A program made the translations under genes and the position numbers. The notes below the pieces were generated by a model. It searched no databases and was not told the DNA's origin. It saw nothing but the letters and a program-made list of their open reading frames with translations. Below, in pieces: positions 1-9,294 of a stretch of 64,000 nucleotides of DNA. Source of the stretch: Pseudoxanthomonas winnipegensis (GTDB taxonomy: Bacteria > Pseudomonadota > Gammaproteobacteria > Xanthomonadales > Xanthomonadaceae); contig NZ_SHMH01000007.1 of assembly GCF_004283755.1 (NCBI RefSeq), positions 233,763-297,762 of the forward strand, read 5' to 3'. Position 1 is the first letter of the stretch, and every line of letters starts with the position of its first letter.

Positions 1-74
1 AAACCGCGCTCGGCGGCGGCGGCCGGCAGCGCGGCGATCAGGGCCAGGGACAGCAAGGCGGGACGAAGCGTCAT
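1..74 (-). CDS. Exported protein, N-terminal fragment only
   Basis: Reading leftward from an ATG at 74, the frame stays open to the window edge. It begins MTLRPALLSLALIAALPAAA, a typical Sec signal peptide with a basic start, a hydrophobic core and an Ala-rich cleavage region. Only 24 codons are visible, so the mature protein cannot be named. Export to the periplasm or beyond is inferred from the signal alone. Confidence 0.6.
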   Translation of the reverse strand, partial: MTLRPALLSLALIAALPAAAAERG

Positions 75-167
75 TGCGCGGACTCCGAAAACTTCAAAAA
101 GTGGCCGATGGTAGGCCGCCGCGGCACGGCGGCGCAAAGCGAAAGCGCGATGGTGGTGTGGTGTGGT

Positions 168-193
168 GTGGGAGCCGCCATGGCGGCTCCCAC
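168..193. repeat. 26-bp perfect palindrome
   Basis: A perfect palindrome centred on CCATGG, with GTGGGAGCCGCC as its left arm. The same arm begins and ends the larger inverted repeat at 56227-56312, so this is a dispersed intergenic hairpin family. It lies in the non-coding stretch between the left-edge gene and the OPT transporter. Confidence 0.75.
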
Positions 194-194
194 C

Positions 195-269
195 TGTAGA
201 GCGGAGCTTGCTCCGCTGGGGCTTCCCCATGATCCGGCCGAAAAGCAGCGGAGCAAGCTCCGCTCTACA
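195..269. repeat. Inverted repeat of the TGTAGAGCGGAGC family
   Basis: Two perfect 23-bp arms (195-217 and 247-269) flank a GC-rich loop. Each arm itself contains the small palindrome GGAGCTTGCTCC. Related copies lie at 40414-40608 (tandem), 41131-41229 and, diverged, 59952-60018. The roughly 30 bp to its right also match, inverted, the left flank of the copy at 41131. The unit therefore includes some flanking sequence. It is REP-like, and no coding role is seen. Confidence 0.75.
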
Positions 270-321
270 GGCAGGCCGCTGCGATTTGAGGAGACTGTTG
301 CTCCCACGGAAGCGGGATGGC

Positions 322-2292
322 TCAGGCCGCCTGCTCGCCCTTCTTGCCGGTGCGATACAGCAGCCAGCCGACCAGCGCCAGCACCGCCAGGCCGATCCAC
401 TGGCCCAGGTCCAGGCCGACCGACAGCACGTCGGCGCGGCTGCTGAGCACGATCGGCACCGCGATCGCGATGCCCATCAGCGCCTCGCCGGTGATCAGGC
501 CGGCGGCGAACAGCACGCCGGGGCGATGCACGCGGTCGCGCGCGTCCTCGTCGTCGGCGCGCATCTTGTGGAAGCGCTCGACCAGGTGCGCGATCAGGCC
601 ACCGAGGAAGATCGGCACCATCAGCTCCAGCGGCAGGTAGATGCCGATGGCCGCGGCCAGCACCGGCACGCGGAAGCGCTTGCCGGTCTTCTTGAGCCAT
701 TCGTCGATGGCGATCACCAGCGCGCCGACCACCGCGCCGAGCGCGATGAAGGTCCACGGCAGCTGGCCGCCGAACAGCCCGCGCGCGACCGAGGCCATCA
801 GGTTCGCCTGCGGCGCGGCCAGCGCGTTGGGGTGCTCGGGCGTGGGCGCGCCGATGCCGTAGGCCTGCGAGAGCAGGCTCAGCACCGGCGCCATGATCAG
901 CGCGCAGGAGAAGGCGCCGATACCGAGCATCAGCTGCTGCTTCCACGGCGTGGCGCCGACCAGATAGCCGGCCTTGAGGTCCTGCAGGTTGTCGCCGCCG
1001 ACCGCCGCGGCGCAGCACACCACCGCGCCGATCATGATCGCGGCCACCGCGCCCAGCGGCGCGCCGCCCGTGCCGACCGGGGTCAGGCCGCTGGAACCCA
1101 TCAGCAGGGCCAGCACCGCCGAGGCGAACAGGATGGTGGAAATGGTGATGCCCGAGACCGGATTGTTGGACGACCCGATCAGCCCGGCCAGATAGCCGGA
1201 TACCGAGACGAACAGGAAGCCGGCCACGACCATGATGATCGCCATCGGGATCGACACGTGCCACGCGCCGACGATGGCCTGGTACAGCCCCAGCAGCGGC
1301 AGGGTGAACACCACCAGCGCCACCAGCATCCACTTCATCGGCAGGTCGCGCTCGGTCTCGGCCAGCGCCACGCCGCCGCTGCCCTTGCGCGCGGCGGCGA
1401 AGCCGGACTTGATCCCGCCCAGCAGCGACTTGCGCAGCGAGAACAGCGTCCAGATGCCGCCGATCAGCATCGCGCCCACGCCCAGGTAGCGGATCTTGGC
1501 GCTCCAGATGGCATAGGCGGCGTCGGCCGAGGAGGCCGCGGCGATCTTGGCCGCCAGCGCCGGATCGGAGCCGGCGAAGAAGGCCTGATACAGCGGGATG
1601 GCGATGTGCCAGGACAGGATCGAGCCGGACACCACCACGATGCCCACGTTCAGGCCGACGATGTAGCCCACGCCCAGCAGCGCCGGCGACAGGTTGGTGC
1701 CGATGAAGGCGGTGACCCGGGCGCTGCCCAGGTAGGTCGACTGGGTCCATGTGTCGGGGATCAGCCGCAGGCCGCTGGCGGCGGCCAGCTTCACGAACGC
1801 GCCGATGGCCGCGGACACGGCCAGGATCTTCAGGCCCGGGCCGGGGTTCTCGCCGGCCTTGAGCACCTCGGCCGCGGCCTTGCCCTCGGGGAAGGGCAGC
1901 GGCTCCTCGACGATCATCGAGCGGCGCAGCGGCACCGAGAACAGCACGCCCAGCAGGCCGCCCAGGCCGGCGATGCCCAGCACCCACCAGTACTTGAACT
2001 CCGGCCAGTAGCCCATGATCACCAGCGCGGGGATGGTGAAGATGACGCCGGCGGCGATCGACGAACCGGCCGAGGCGCCGGTCTGGACGATGTTGTTCTC
2101 CAGGATGGTGCCGCCGCCGAGCAGGCGCAGCACGCCCATCGAGACCACGGCCGCGGGGATGGCCGTGGCGATGGTCAGGCCGGCGAACAGGCCCAGGTAA
2201 GCGTTGGCGGCGGAGAGCACCACGGCCAGCACGACGGCCAGCACGACGGCACGGAAGGTGAGCTGCCGCGGCGCGGCGACGGGCTGCTGCAT
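322..2292 (-). CDS. OPT-family oligopeptide transporter
   Basis: A 656-residue, strongly hydrophobic inner-membrane protein with many membrane segments, matching the bacterial branch of the OPT/YSL family (proton-coupled uptake of oligopeptides or metal chelates). The start is placed at the ATG at 2292 (MQQPVAAPRQLTF), because the first membrane helix follows directly. An upstream extension to 2370 would be out of character for the family. The C-terminus is a short basic tail. The gene is divergent from a POT peptide transporter with a 152-bp shared promoter region, and both import peptides, which suggests linked peptide nutrition. The substrate cannot be read from sequence. Confidence 0.88.
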   Translation of the reverse strand: MQQPVAAPRQLTFRAVVLAVVLAVVLSAANAYLGLFAGLTIATAIPAAVVSMGVLRLLGGGTILENNIVQTGASAGSSIAAGVIFTIPALVIMGYWPEFKYWWVLGIAGLGGLLGVLFSVPLRRSMIVEEPLPFPEGKAAAEVLKAGENPGPGLKILAVSAAIGAFVKLAAASGLRLIPDTWTQSTYLGSARVTAFIGTNLSPALLGVGYIVGLNVGIVVVSGSILSWHIAIPLYQAFFAGSDPALAAKIAAASSADAAYAIWSAKIRYLGVGAMLIGGIWTLFSLRKSLLGGIKSGFAAARKGSGGVALAETERDLPMKWMLVALVVFTLPLLGLYQAIVGAWHVSIPMAIIMVVAGFLFVSVSGYLAGLIGSSNNPVSGITISTILFASAVLALLMGSSGLTPVGTGGAPLGAVAAIMIGAVVCCAAAVGGDNLQDLKAGYLVGATPWKQQLMLGIGAFSCALIMAPVLSLLSQAYGIGAPTPEHPNALAAPQANLMASVARGLFGGQLPWTFIALGAVVGALVIAIDEWLKKTGKRFRVPVLAAAIGIYLPLELMVPIFLGGLIAHLVERFHKMRADDEDARDRVHRPGVLFAAGLITGEALMGIAIAVPIVLSSRADVLSVGLDLGQWIGLAVLALVGWLLYRTGKKGEQAA

Positions 2293-2444
2293 GGTCTTGG
2301 GGCCCTGCGGAAGACGTAAAACGGCAACGCTACTCCAAGCCGGCGAGCCGGGCCAAGTGACGATTGCCACGGTCGGGCGCCACCGGCCCCGTCCCGGCGG
2401 CGCACTGGCATACTCGCGCGCCTGTCATTGCCGCAAGGTCGCCC

Positions 2445-4208
2445 GTGTCCGCCACCTCCGCCGCCCTGCCCGCCCGCGAGGACTTCCTAGGCCATCCCAA
2501 GGGCGTGTACGTGTGCTTCTTCACCGAGATGTGGGAGCGCTTCTCCTTCTACGGCATGAAGGCGCTGCTGCTGCTGTACCTGACCAAGCATCACCTGTTC
2601 GGCGACGACGCCGGCTACGACCTGCTGGGCGCCTACGGCGGGCTGGTGTACTGCGTCCCGGTGATCGGCGGCCTGCTCGCCGACCGCTGGCTGGGCATGC
2701 GCAAGGCGGTGATCTTCGGCGGCCTGCTGCTGGTGGCCGGCCACGTCGGCATGGCCTTCGAGGGCCACACCGCCACCGTCAGCGGCGGCCAGGTGCTGCG
2801 CGATGAGGGCAGCCTGCGCATCACCTATCTGTCGCTGGCGCTGATCATCATGGGCGTGGGCTTCCTCAAGCCCAACATCTCCACCATCGTCGGCAGGCTC
2901 TATGCGGACGACGACCCGCGCCGGGACTCGGGCTTCTCGCTGTTCTATGCCGGCATCAACCTGGGCTCGCTGTTCGCCTCGCTGGTGTGCGGCTATCTGG
3001 GCGAGGCCTACGGCTGGCGCTACGGCTTCGGCGCGGCCGGCATCGGCATGCTGGCCGGGCTGGCGATGTTCCTGTGGGGCCAGAAGTACCTGCACGGCCA
3101 TGCCGAGCCGGCCAACCCGGCCTCGCTGCGCGAGCGCGTGGCCGGCCTGCCACGCGAATGGCTGATCTACCTGCTGGCCATCGTCGGCGTGCTGCCGATC
3201 GCCTGGCTGATGTGGGCCACGGCCAACGGCGCGTTCGCGCTCGGCGGCGAGGTCACCCTGGCCCAGCTGCTGATGCTGGTAGTGCTGGGCGGGGTGCTGC
3301 TGTGGTTCGCCTGGTTCCTGGCCACCCAGTGCACGCCCGAGCAGCGCCGCCAGATGCTGGCGCTGATGGCGCTGATCTTCATGGCCCTGGTGTTCTTCAC
3401 CCTCTACGAGCAGACCTACGGCTCGTGGGTGACCTTCAACGACCGCCTGCTGACCAAGGACATCGTGCCGGCGCTGGTGATCCGCGACGGCACGCCGCTG
3501 CCGTGGTCGATCGTCTCGCTGCTGCTGGCGCCGATCGCGTTCGTGGCCGCCGCCTCGCTGTCGGACCGGCATCCGCAGTCCAAGGCGCCGCGCACCGTGT
3601 TCGCCATCGCCGCGGCGATCATCGTGGTGCTGCTGGTGCGCGACTGCCTGGTGCTGCCGCAGACCGCCGGCTCGCTGACCTACCTCGGCGCCCTGTTCCT
3701 GGTCCTGCTGGCGCCGATCTTCGCCGCGCTGTGGGCCTGGCTGGACCGGCGTGGGCTGGACCCGTCCAAGCCGGTGAAGTCGGCCTGGGGCCTGCTGCTG
3801 GCCGGCGCTTCCTTCATCCCCCTGGCGCTGGCCGCGCAGCACGTGGGCAGCACCGGGCAGATGGCCAGCGTGTGGTGGATCGTGGCCGCGTACTTCGTCC
3901 TGGAGCTGGGCGAGATGTGCCTCTCCCCCGTCGGCCTGTCGGCGGTCACCCAGCTGGCCGTGCCGCGCGTGGTCAGCCTGATGATGGGCACCTGGTTCCT
4001 GGCCACCGCGTTCTCGGAGATGCTGGCGGCCATGTTCGGCAAGCTCGCCTCCATCGACGTGCCCCAGGGCCAGACGATGGACCTGGTCGAGGCCTCGGCC
4101 CGCTACGCGCATCTGTTCTGGCTGATGATGTGGATCGGCCTGGGCTGCGGCGTGATCGCACTGGTCGCCGCCCCGCTGCTCAAGCGGATGATGCGGCCGC
4201 ATCGCTGA
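2445..4208 (+). CDS. POT/PTR-family di-/tripeptide:proton symporter
   Basis: A 587-residue MFS-type peptide transporter. The N-terminus has the POT signature: FFTEMWERFSFYGMKALLLL contains the ExxERFxYYG-type motif used for proton coupling and peptide binding. It is followed by LADRWLGMRK and an FSLFYAGINLGS segment, the second PTR signature. About 14 membrane segments are expected. I chose the GTG at 2445 (VSATSAALPARE) because the family motif begins about 15 residues later. A longer frame opens at 2364 but reads through non-conserved sequence. The gene is divergent from the OPT transporter. Confidence 0.9.
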   Translation: MSATSAALPAREDFLGHPKGVYVCFFTEMWERFSFYGMKALLLLYLTKHHLFGDDAGYDLLGAYGGLVYCVPVIGGLLADRWLGMRKAVIFGGLLLVAGHVGMAFEGHTATVSGGQVLRDEGSLRITYLSLALIIMGVGFLKPNISTIVGRLYADDDPRRDSGFSLFYAGINLGSLFASLVCGYLGEAYGWRYGFGAAGIGMLAGLAMFLWGQKYLHGHAEPANPASLRERVAGLPREWLIYLLAIVGVLPIAWLMWATANGAFALGGEVTLAQLLMLVVLGGVLLWFAWFLATQCTPEQRRQMLALMALIFMALVFFTLYEQTYGSWVTFNDRLLTKDIVPALVIRDGTPLPWSIVSLLLAPIAFVAAASLSDRHPQSKAPRTVFAIAAAIIVVLLVRDCLVLPQTAGSLTYLGALFLVLLAPIFAALWAWLDRRGLDPSKPVKSAWGLLLAGASFIPLALAAQHVGSTGQMASVWWIVAAYFVLELGEMCLSPVGLSAVTQLAVPRVVSLMMGTWFLATAFSEMLAAMFGKLASIDVPQGQTMDLVEASARYAHLFWLMMWIGLGCGVIALVAAPLLKRMMRPHR

Positions 4209-4231
4209 AGCCGGCCGGCGGTGCGATCGGG

Positions 4232-4266
4232 CAGGAGGAAGCCCCGGCCATGCGGGCTTCTTCCTG
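4232..4266. terminator. Hairpin between convergent genes
   Basis: A 13-bp stem with one mismatch (arms 4232-4244 and 4254-4266) lies just after the POT stop codon and before the end of the convergent adhesin gene. There is no U tract on either strand, so its terminator function is inferred from position. Confidence 0.5.
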
Positions 4267-4304
4267 TCGCGTGCTGGCCCGCTCCGCCACCGATCTCGGT
4301 CGCG

Positions 4305-7300
4305 CTACCAGCTGAATCCCGCACCGCCCGACACGCCGCGATCGCTGCCGCTGAACGCGCCGCCGAGGGAGACGGAGATGTTCTTCTTCTCGCCCACGAT
4401 CCGTTGGTAGCCGATCGCCAGCGCGCTGCGTCCGTTCTGAGATCCGACACCGGCGCCCAATCGGTTGTCGCCCGCGAGCCCGGCCGTGTTCAACGCCATG
4501 CCCGCGTAGGCGGCGCTCATCGCGCCCATCCTGTCGATTCTCCTGTCCACCTCGCGGAAGCGTTGCGAGGCCCAGTCCCGCTCAGCCTGGACGACCTCAC
4601 GCATCTGCTGGAGGTTCACCGCGTCGGTGGGCGCCACACCTGCGGCGACGTTGGAGACCCGACGTTCGGCTCCGCTCGAACCAACCGAGACCTCGTTCTC
4701 GCCCTCCGCAACCGAGCCCTTCCCGATGGCCACCGAGTTCGTTCCGGACGCGCTCGCGCCTTCGCCAACGGCCATCGAATCCTGCCCGTCGCCATGGATC
4801 AGTCCATCGCCCTCGCCAGCAGGACCCGATCCGAGACCGTCGGCGACGGCATGCTCGACGGCCTCCACGCGACCGCTCAAGCCGTCGATCCTGCCTTCGA
4901 GCAGCGTCTTGATGTCGAACAGCTGCCCGCCATTCACCGCCTCCATGCTGTCCGCGGCGATCAGCCCGCGCCCGACATTGGCCAGCACGGTTCCACCCCA
5001 TCCGCCGAAGGTCGCCCGGCCCAAGCTGACATCGTCATAGGTCAGCACGGTAAGCGGATTTCCGGAGACTGGATCGATCGCGCCCGCAGCGCGAAGCTGC
5101 GCCATGGTGACGACATCCTGGTCCTTCACGCCGTTGGCCACGCCCGTCAGGCGTCGGTCGCCTTCGGCGCCGGAGAAGTCCACTTCATTGCCCATTCGGC
5201 CCGCGCCCACCTTGATGCTGTCGCCGGGGTCGGCCTGGGTGACCAGGCCTACGCCGCCACTGGAGAGGTTGGAAACCGCATCGACCAGGTGGGTGACGCT
5301 GGATTCCGCACTGACCAAGCGTCCATCCATCTCCCCTAGCGCATGCTCCGCATCGCGCATGCGGACGTTCGTCTCGGCCAGCTGTGCGCCATTGACGGCG
5401 TCCTTGCTGTCGGTGGCGATCTGGCCGGCGGCCACGCCGGTCAGCACGCGCGTGCCAGCCGTGCCGGTGAAGTCCACACGATCGCCGCCCGTGTTCGCCC
5501 CCATCGTCAGGACAGACCCGGGCGAGATCTGCTGGACCAGGCCCGAGGTGCCGCTGGCCAGGCCATTGAGGCGCCCGTTGATCGTGTTGATGCTGGCGGT
5601 GTTGATGGTGGTTCGACCATCGAGGTTGGCCAGCGCCTCTCCCACGCTGGAGACGCCCTTGCCGTCTACGATGTAGCTGGGGGCCGTCACGGCACCCGTC
5701 ACCGGATCGACACGCGCGCCGCCGCCCAGGGCGGCCGCCATCCCTTCTCCCAGCCGCGTGGTTCGGCCGCTCTGGACACCGATCGCTGCCAAATTGGCAG
5801 CCACATCGGCATTGGTCGCCGCGAGCTGCGCGCCGTTGACGGCCTCGTCGCTGTCGGCCCCAACGCGTCCCGCGGCAAGGCCAGCCAGGGTGCGGCGACC
5901 CGAAGTGCCACCGAAGTCCACTCGATCACCATCCGTCGCCGCGCCCACCGTTAGAGCGGCCCCGGGCGAGGCCTGCTGAACCAGCCCCGAGGTGCCGGTG
6001 GCCAAGCCATCGAGACGACCGTTGATCGTGGTGATGCTGGCGGTGTTGTCTGTGGTTCGACCATCAAGGTTGGTCAATGCGGCCCCGACGCTCGAGACGG
6101 CCTTGCCTTCCACCATGTAGCCGGGAGCCGTCACAGCACCGGTTGCCGGGTCGACGCTGGCACCGCCACCCAACACGGCCGCAATGCCATCGGCGATGTT
6201 GACGGTGCGAGCCGCTTGGGAGCTCAGCGAGGCTGCATTGGCTGCGACCTCGACATTGGTGGCTGCAAGCTGTGCGCCATTGACAGCGTCAGCGCTATCC
6301 GCCGCGATCTTGCCGGCGGCCACGCCGGTCAAGGTGCGCGCGCCAGCGGTCCCGACAAAATCCACTCGGGCACCATCCGTCGCCGCGCCCACCGTCAGCG
6401 CAGCCCCGGGCGAGGCCTGCTGGACCAGGCCAGCGGCACCGCTGGCCAGACCATCGAGGCGTCCGTTGATCGTCGTGATGCTGCTGGTGTTGCTGGAGGT
6501 TCGACCGTCAAGGTTGGTCAATGCGGCCCCGACGCTCGAGACGGCCCTGCCTTCCATCACGTAGCTGGGAGCCGTCACGGCACCAGTCGCTGGATCGACG
6601 CTGGCACCAGCGCCCAACGCAGCCGCGATGCCATCGGCGATGTTGGTGGTGCGAGTCGCTTGGGAAATGAGCGAAGCAACATGAGCCGCCAACTCGGCGT
6701 TGGTCGCTGCGAGCTGCGCACCATTGACCGCGTCGACGCTGTCGGTCGCGACGCTGCCCGCGGCCACGCCGCTCAGCGTGCGCGCGCCAGCGGTCCCGGC
6801 GAAGTTCACGCGATCACCGTCGGTACCAGCGCCGATCGTCAGCACCGACCCAGCAGAGACCTGCTGGACCAGGCCAGCGGCACCGCTGGCCAGACCATCC
6901 AGGCGTCCGTTGATCGTCGTGATGCTGCTGGTGTTACTGGAGGTTCGACCATCGAGATTGGTCAATGCCGCCCCCACGCTCGAAAAAGCCTTGCCCTCCA
7001 AGGTGTAGCTGGGCACCGTCACGACACCGCTCACCGGATCAACGCTGGCGTCGCCGCCCAGCGCGGTCGCGAGGCCGTCGGCGATACTGGTGGTGCGAGC
7101 CGCTTGGGACGTCAGCGAGGCGGCATTCGCGGCCACATCGGCCTTGGTCGCGGCCAGCTGCGCGCCATTGATGGCGTCGGCGCTATCGGCTGCGACCTTG
7201 CCAGCGGCCACGCCCGTCAGCGTACGCGCCCCCCCGGTCCCAACGAAGTCGACCCGATCACCGTCAGTCCCGGCACCCACCGTCAGCGATGCCCCGGACG

Positions 7301-8528
7301 AGGCTTGCCGGACCAGGCCAGCACTGCCGATGGTCAATCCGTCTAAGCGGCCGCTGAGGTTGGCGATGTTGCTGGTATTGCTGATGGTTCGGCCATCGAG
7401 ATTTGTCAGCGCGGCCCCGACGCTCGCAACCGGCTTGCCCTCCAGGCTATATGCCGGGCCGCTGACGGCACCGGTCGAAGGATCGACGCTGGCGCCGCCG
7501 CCCAACGCCGCTGCCACGCCCTCTCCGAGACTGGTCGCGCGAGCGGTCTGTTGACTGAGTGAGGCGAAGTTCGCGGCCACGTTGGAATTGGTCGCAGCAA
7601 GCTGCGAACCGTTGACGGCCTCGGTACTGTCGGCGACGACCTTGCCCGCCGCGACCCCTGTCAGCGTGCGCACGCCGGCGGTGCCAACGAAATCCACCCG
7701 ATCGCCGTCGATGGCAGAACCGACCATCAGCGGCGCACCAGGCGCATGTTGCTGGACGAGGCCGGACTTTCCGCTGGCCAAATCCTCGAGGCGGCCGTCG
7801 ATCGTGGTGATGCTGCTGGCGTTCTGCGTCGCGTGCGCATCGAGCTTGGTCACTGCCTCGCCAACGCTCGAAACCGAGGTGCCGGCCACACTGTAACTGG
7901 GAGCAGTCACCGCACCGCTCACCGGATCGACACTGGCGCCGCCGCCCAGCGCGGTCGCCAGACCGGCGCCCAGACTGGCCGTGCGAGCAGTCTGCGCACT
8001 GAGCGCGACCGCATTGGTGGCGACGGCCGCGTTGGTGGAGGCCAACTGCGCGCCGTTGACCGCGTCGGTGCTCGAAGCCGACAGTTCCGCAGCCTTCACA
8101 CCCGTCACGCGATTGTTGCCAAAGCTGGCAATGGAATCGAAGTTGGCCGCGCCGACGATGCTCACTCCGCCGTTGCCTTTCAGCACTAGCCGACCATCGC
8201 TATAGCCGACGACCTGTGCCGTCGAGTTGGCGAATCCATTACCGCCTGAATCGTTTCCATTGTTGTTGAGCGCAAAGGAGGCGGCGCCCTTGCTGCAACT
8301 CAGCGTCGCTGGCGCCGTCGAGCCTACGCCAAGCATTTTTCCTGAGCCTGAGCCATCAGCGACCGTCGGGCATAGCTGGAGTGACCCATTTCCGTTCGCT
8401 TGAGCGAAGGCGGGCCCTGCAGCGAAGGAGAGCGCAAGCAGTCCCAGCGAGGGCAGCGCCACCGAAGGCGCCTCAGGCCGATCAGCCTTGTTGGAACCGC
8501 AAGCGAATGCCTTGAACAGTGAGGTCAC
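4305..8528 (-). CDS. YadA-like trimeric autotransporter adhesin
   Basis: 1407 residues. The start is taken as the GTG at 8528 because GGAG sits 8 bp upstream and a signal peptide (hydrophobic core ending AGPAFAQA) follows. The ATG at 8675 would add 49 poorly supported residues. The passenger is a stack of 148-residue repeats, each with a neck-type motif (DAVNGAQLAATN), a coiled-coil stretch and an LDGRT..NTSSITT segment. Near the C-terminus come a head-like SVAIGKGS/SVGSSG motif and AVNLQQMREVV. The last about 70 residues form the YadA anchor, ending in FSW, a terminal aromatic recognised by the BAM machinery. It should form a surface fibre for adhesion or aggregation. A decayed scrap of a paralogue lies at 19831-20060. 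Confidence 0.92.
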   Translation of the reverse strand: MTSLFKAFACGSNKADRPEAPSVALPSLGLLALSFAAGPAFAQANGNGSLQLCPTVADGSGSGKMLGVGSTAPATLSCSKGAASFALNNNGNDSGGNGFANSTAQVVGYSDGRLVLKGNGGVSIVGAANFDSIASFGNNRVTGVKAAELSASSTDAVNGAQLASTNAAVATNAVALSAQTARTASLGAGLATALGGGASVDPVSGAVTAPSYSVAGTSVSSVGEAVTKLDAHATQNASSITTIDGRLEDLASGKSGLVQQHAPGAPLMVGSAIDGDRVDFVGTAGVRTLTGVAAGKVVADSTEAVNGSQLAATNSNVAANFASLSQQTARATSLGEGVAAALGGGASVDPSTGAVSGPAYSLEGKPVASVGAALTNLDGRTISNTSNIANLSGRLDGLTIGSAGLVRQASSGASLTVGAGTDGDRVDFVGTGGARTLTGVAAGKVAADSADAINGAQLAATKADVAANAASLTSQAARTTSIADGLATALGGDASVDPVSGVVTVPSYTLEGKAFSSVGAALTNLDGRTSSNTSSITTINGRLDGLASGAAGLVQQVSAGSVLTIGAGTDGDRVNFAGTAGARTLSGVAAGSVATDSVDAVNGAQLAATNAELAAHVASLISQATRTTNIADGIAAALGAGASVDPATGAVTAPSYVMEGRAVSSVGAALTNLDGRTSSNTSSITTINGRLDGLASGAAGLVQQASPGAALTVGAATDGARVDFVGTAGARTLTGVAAGKIAADSADAVNGAQLAATNVEVAANAASLSSQAARTVNIADGIAAVLGGGASVDPATGAVTAPGYMVEGKAVSSVGAALTNLDGRTTDNTASITTINGRLDGLATGTSGLVQQASPGAALTVGAATDGDRVDFGGTSGRRTLAGLAAGRVGADSDEAVNGAQLAATNADVAANLAAIGVQSGRTTRLGEGMAAALGGGARVDPVTGAVTAPSYIVDGKGVSSVGEALANLDGRTTINTASINTINGRLNGLASGTSGLVQQISPGSVLTMGANTGGDRVDFTGTAGTRVLTGVAAGQIATDSKDAVNGAQLAETNVRMRDAEHALGEMDGRLVSAESSVTHLVDAVSNLSSGGVGLVTQADPGDSIKVGAGRMGNEVDFSGAEGDRRLTGVANGVKDQDVVTMAQLRAAGAIDPVSGNPLTVLTYDDVSLGRATFGGWGGTVLANVGRGLIAADSMEAVNGGQLFDIKTLLEGRIDGLSGRVEAVEHAVADGLGSGPAGEGDGLIHGDGQDSMAVGEGASASGTNSVAIGKGSVAEGENEVSVGSSGAERRVSNVAAGVAPTDAVNLQQMREVVQAERDWASQRFREVDRRIDRMGAMSAAYAGMALNTAGLAGDNRLGAGVGSQNGRSALAIGYQRIVGEKKNISVSLGGAFSGSDRGVSGGAGFSW
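5381..8054 (-). repeat. Tandem repeat, exact 444-bp period, inside the adhesin
   Basis: The codons for the neck motif (VNGAQL or close variant) recur at 5381, 5825, 6269, 6713, 7157, 7601 and 8045, each exactly 444 bp apart. The LDGRT codons recur with the same 444-bp step from 5611 to 7831. That gives six full periods of 148 residues with no indel. The central copies (around 6050-7150) are closest to each other and the outer ones more diverged. Confidence 0.9.
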
Positions 8529-8840
8529 CTGTTTTTCTCCACTCTGATTGACGAATCCCCGCTCGACCGCGACCTGCGGTGGCAGAAGCCAGGCCCCCGA
8601 GGGCAGCGCGCGTGCCGGGTGGACCTGCATGGATCTGCGGCGCATGCGCGCCATCAAGCCGATGGGACTACGCAAACTAGTCGCCGCCTGAGGCAGGCGA
8701 CATCAGGCAATTCCTAAATCGCAGGCACCTGAGCTGCGGAGGCCAACTCGCCAAGGCGCAGCCTTAGCACCAGAGCTCGCGCAGGTGCGCTGCGTTCTAC
8801 CGTGAAATGACCGAGGCGGACGGCAGGCCCCTGCCCGGCC
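8529..8840. other. Non-coding stretch upstream of the adhesin
   Basis: 312 bp between the adhesin start and the end of the next minus-strand gene. It holds the adhesin's leader region and the shared motif at 8698-8720. No credible gene is seen in either direction. The short frame continuing upstream from the adhesin to 8675 is rich in Arg and Pro and looks like read-through. Confidence 0.6.
8698..8720 (-). promoter_or_regulatory. Shared cluster motif, copy A (upstream of adhesin)
   Basis: On the minus strand the core reads TTTAGGAATTGCCTGATGTC. Copies of the same core lie upstream of the small membrane gene (9201-9223) and the first kinase (9295-9317). It is 170-190 bp upstream of the adhesin GTG. 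Its resemblance to RcsB/BvgA-type boxes is my inference. Confidence 0.55.
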
Positions 8841-9116
8841 TCAGAACACCATCCTGAGCAGATTCGACATGGCCGCAAGCGCCAGCACGATCTCCTGCCA
8901 GCGCCTTGAACCGACCAAGGAAAAAGCGGCGTAAAGCAGGCTGTAGCCCCCTAGAATGAGCGCCAGCACCGTGAACCATCCGCCCGCAGGATAGGCGCAC
9001 ACCGACAGCATCAGCGTCACCGCAGCAATGCCGCGAAGAAGCGCCGTCAGGGCGCAGTCGGTGGAGGCGACTGCGGCAGACCTAGGAGCTTTGTTTGCCA
9101 ATGCGGATCTCTTCAT
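8841..9116 (-). CDS. Small inner-membrane protein, unrecognised
   Basis: A 91-residue protein from the ATG at 9116 (MKRSALANKAPRS). After a polar N-terminus come two to three hydrophobic segments: LLRGIAAVTLMLSVCA, then WFTVLALILGGYSLLYAAFS, then a short amphipathic or hydrophobic end (ALAAMSNLLRMVF). The layout vaguely resembles YgaP-type/DUF2892 small membrane proteins, but I do not claim the family. It lies between the adhesin and the first kinase, on the adhesin's strand. A copy of the cluster motif sits about 90 bp upstream, so co-regulation with the adhesin is plausible. Confidence 0.6.
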   Translation of the reverse strand: MKRSALANKAPRSAAVASTDCALTALLRGIAAVTLMLSVCAYPAGGWFTVLALILGGYSLLYAAFSLVGSRRWQEIVLALAAMSNLLRMVF

Positions 9117-9200
9117 ATGCGTCCGCCAAGCCCGGCCCAATGCCGGACATCCGAGCTGGGATGCTCCCGATGCCCACCCTAAGACCCCCTTCAGGGGCCC

Positions 9201-9223
9201 CTCAATCGGACAATTCCTAAAGC
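9201..9223 (-). promoter_or_regulatory. Shared cluster motif, copy B (upstream of small membrane gene)
   Basis: On the minus strand the core is TTTAGGAATTGTCCGAT, matching copy A at all but two positions across 17 bp. It starts about 90 bp before the ATG at 9116. Confidence 0.55.
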
Positions 9224-9294
9224 CGCCCTGATCCAGACATCGCGGCACGCAATCGTTGCAGCGATGCGCATTCAAACAACATCGAAAGAACTGA

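Noticed and set aside
163..2319. Long plus-strand frame antisense to the OPT transporter
   Set aside because: Its product is His/Arg/Gln-rich low-complexity sequence typical of frames opposite GC-rich genes, while the minus strand encodes a full conserved transporter.
2487..4202. Long minus-strand frame antisense to the POT transporter
   Set aside because: Same compositional artefact. The plus-strand protein carries the PTR signatures.
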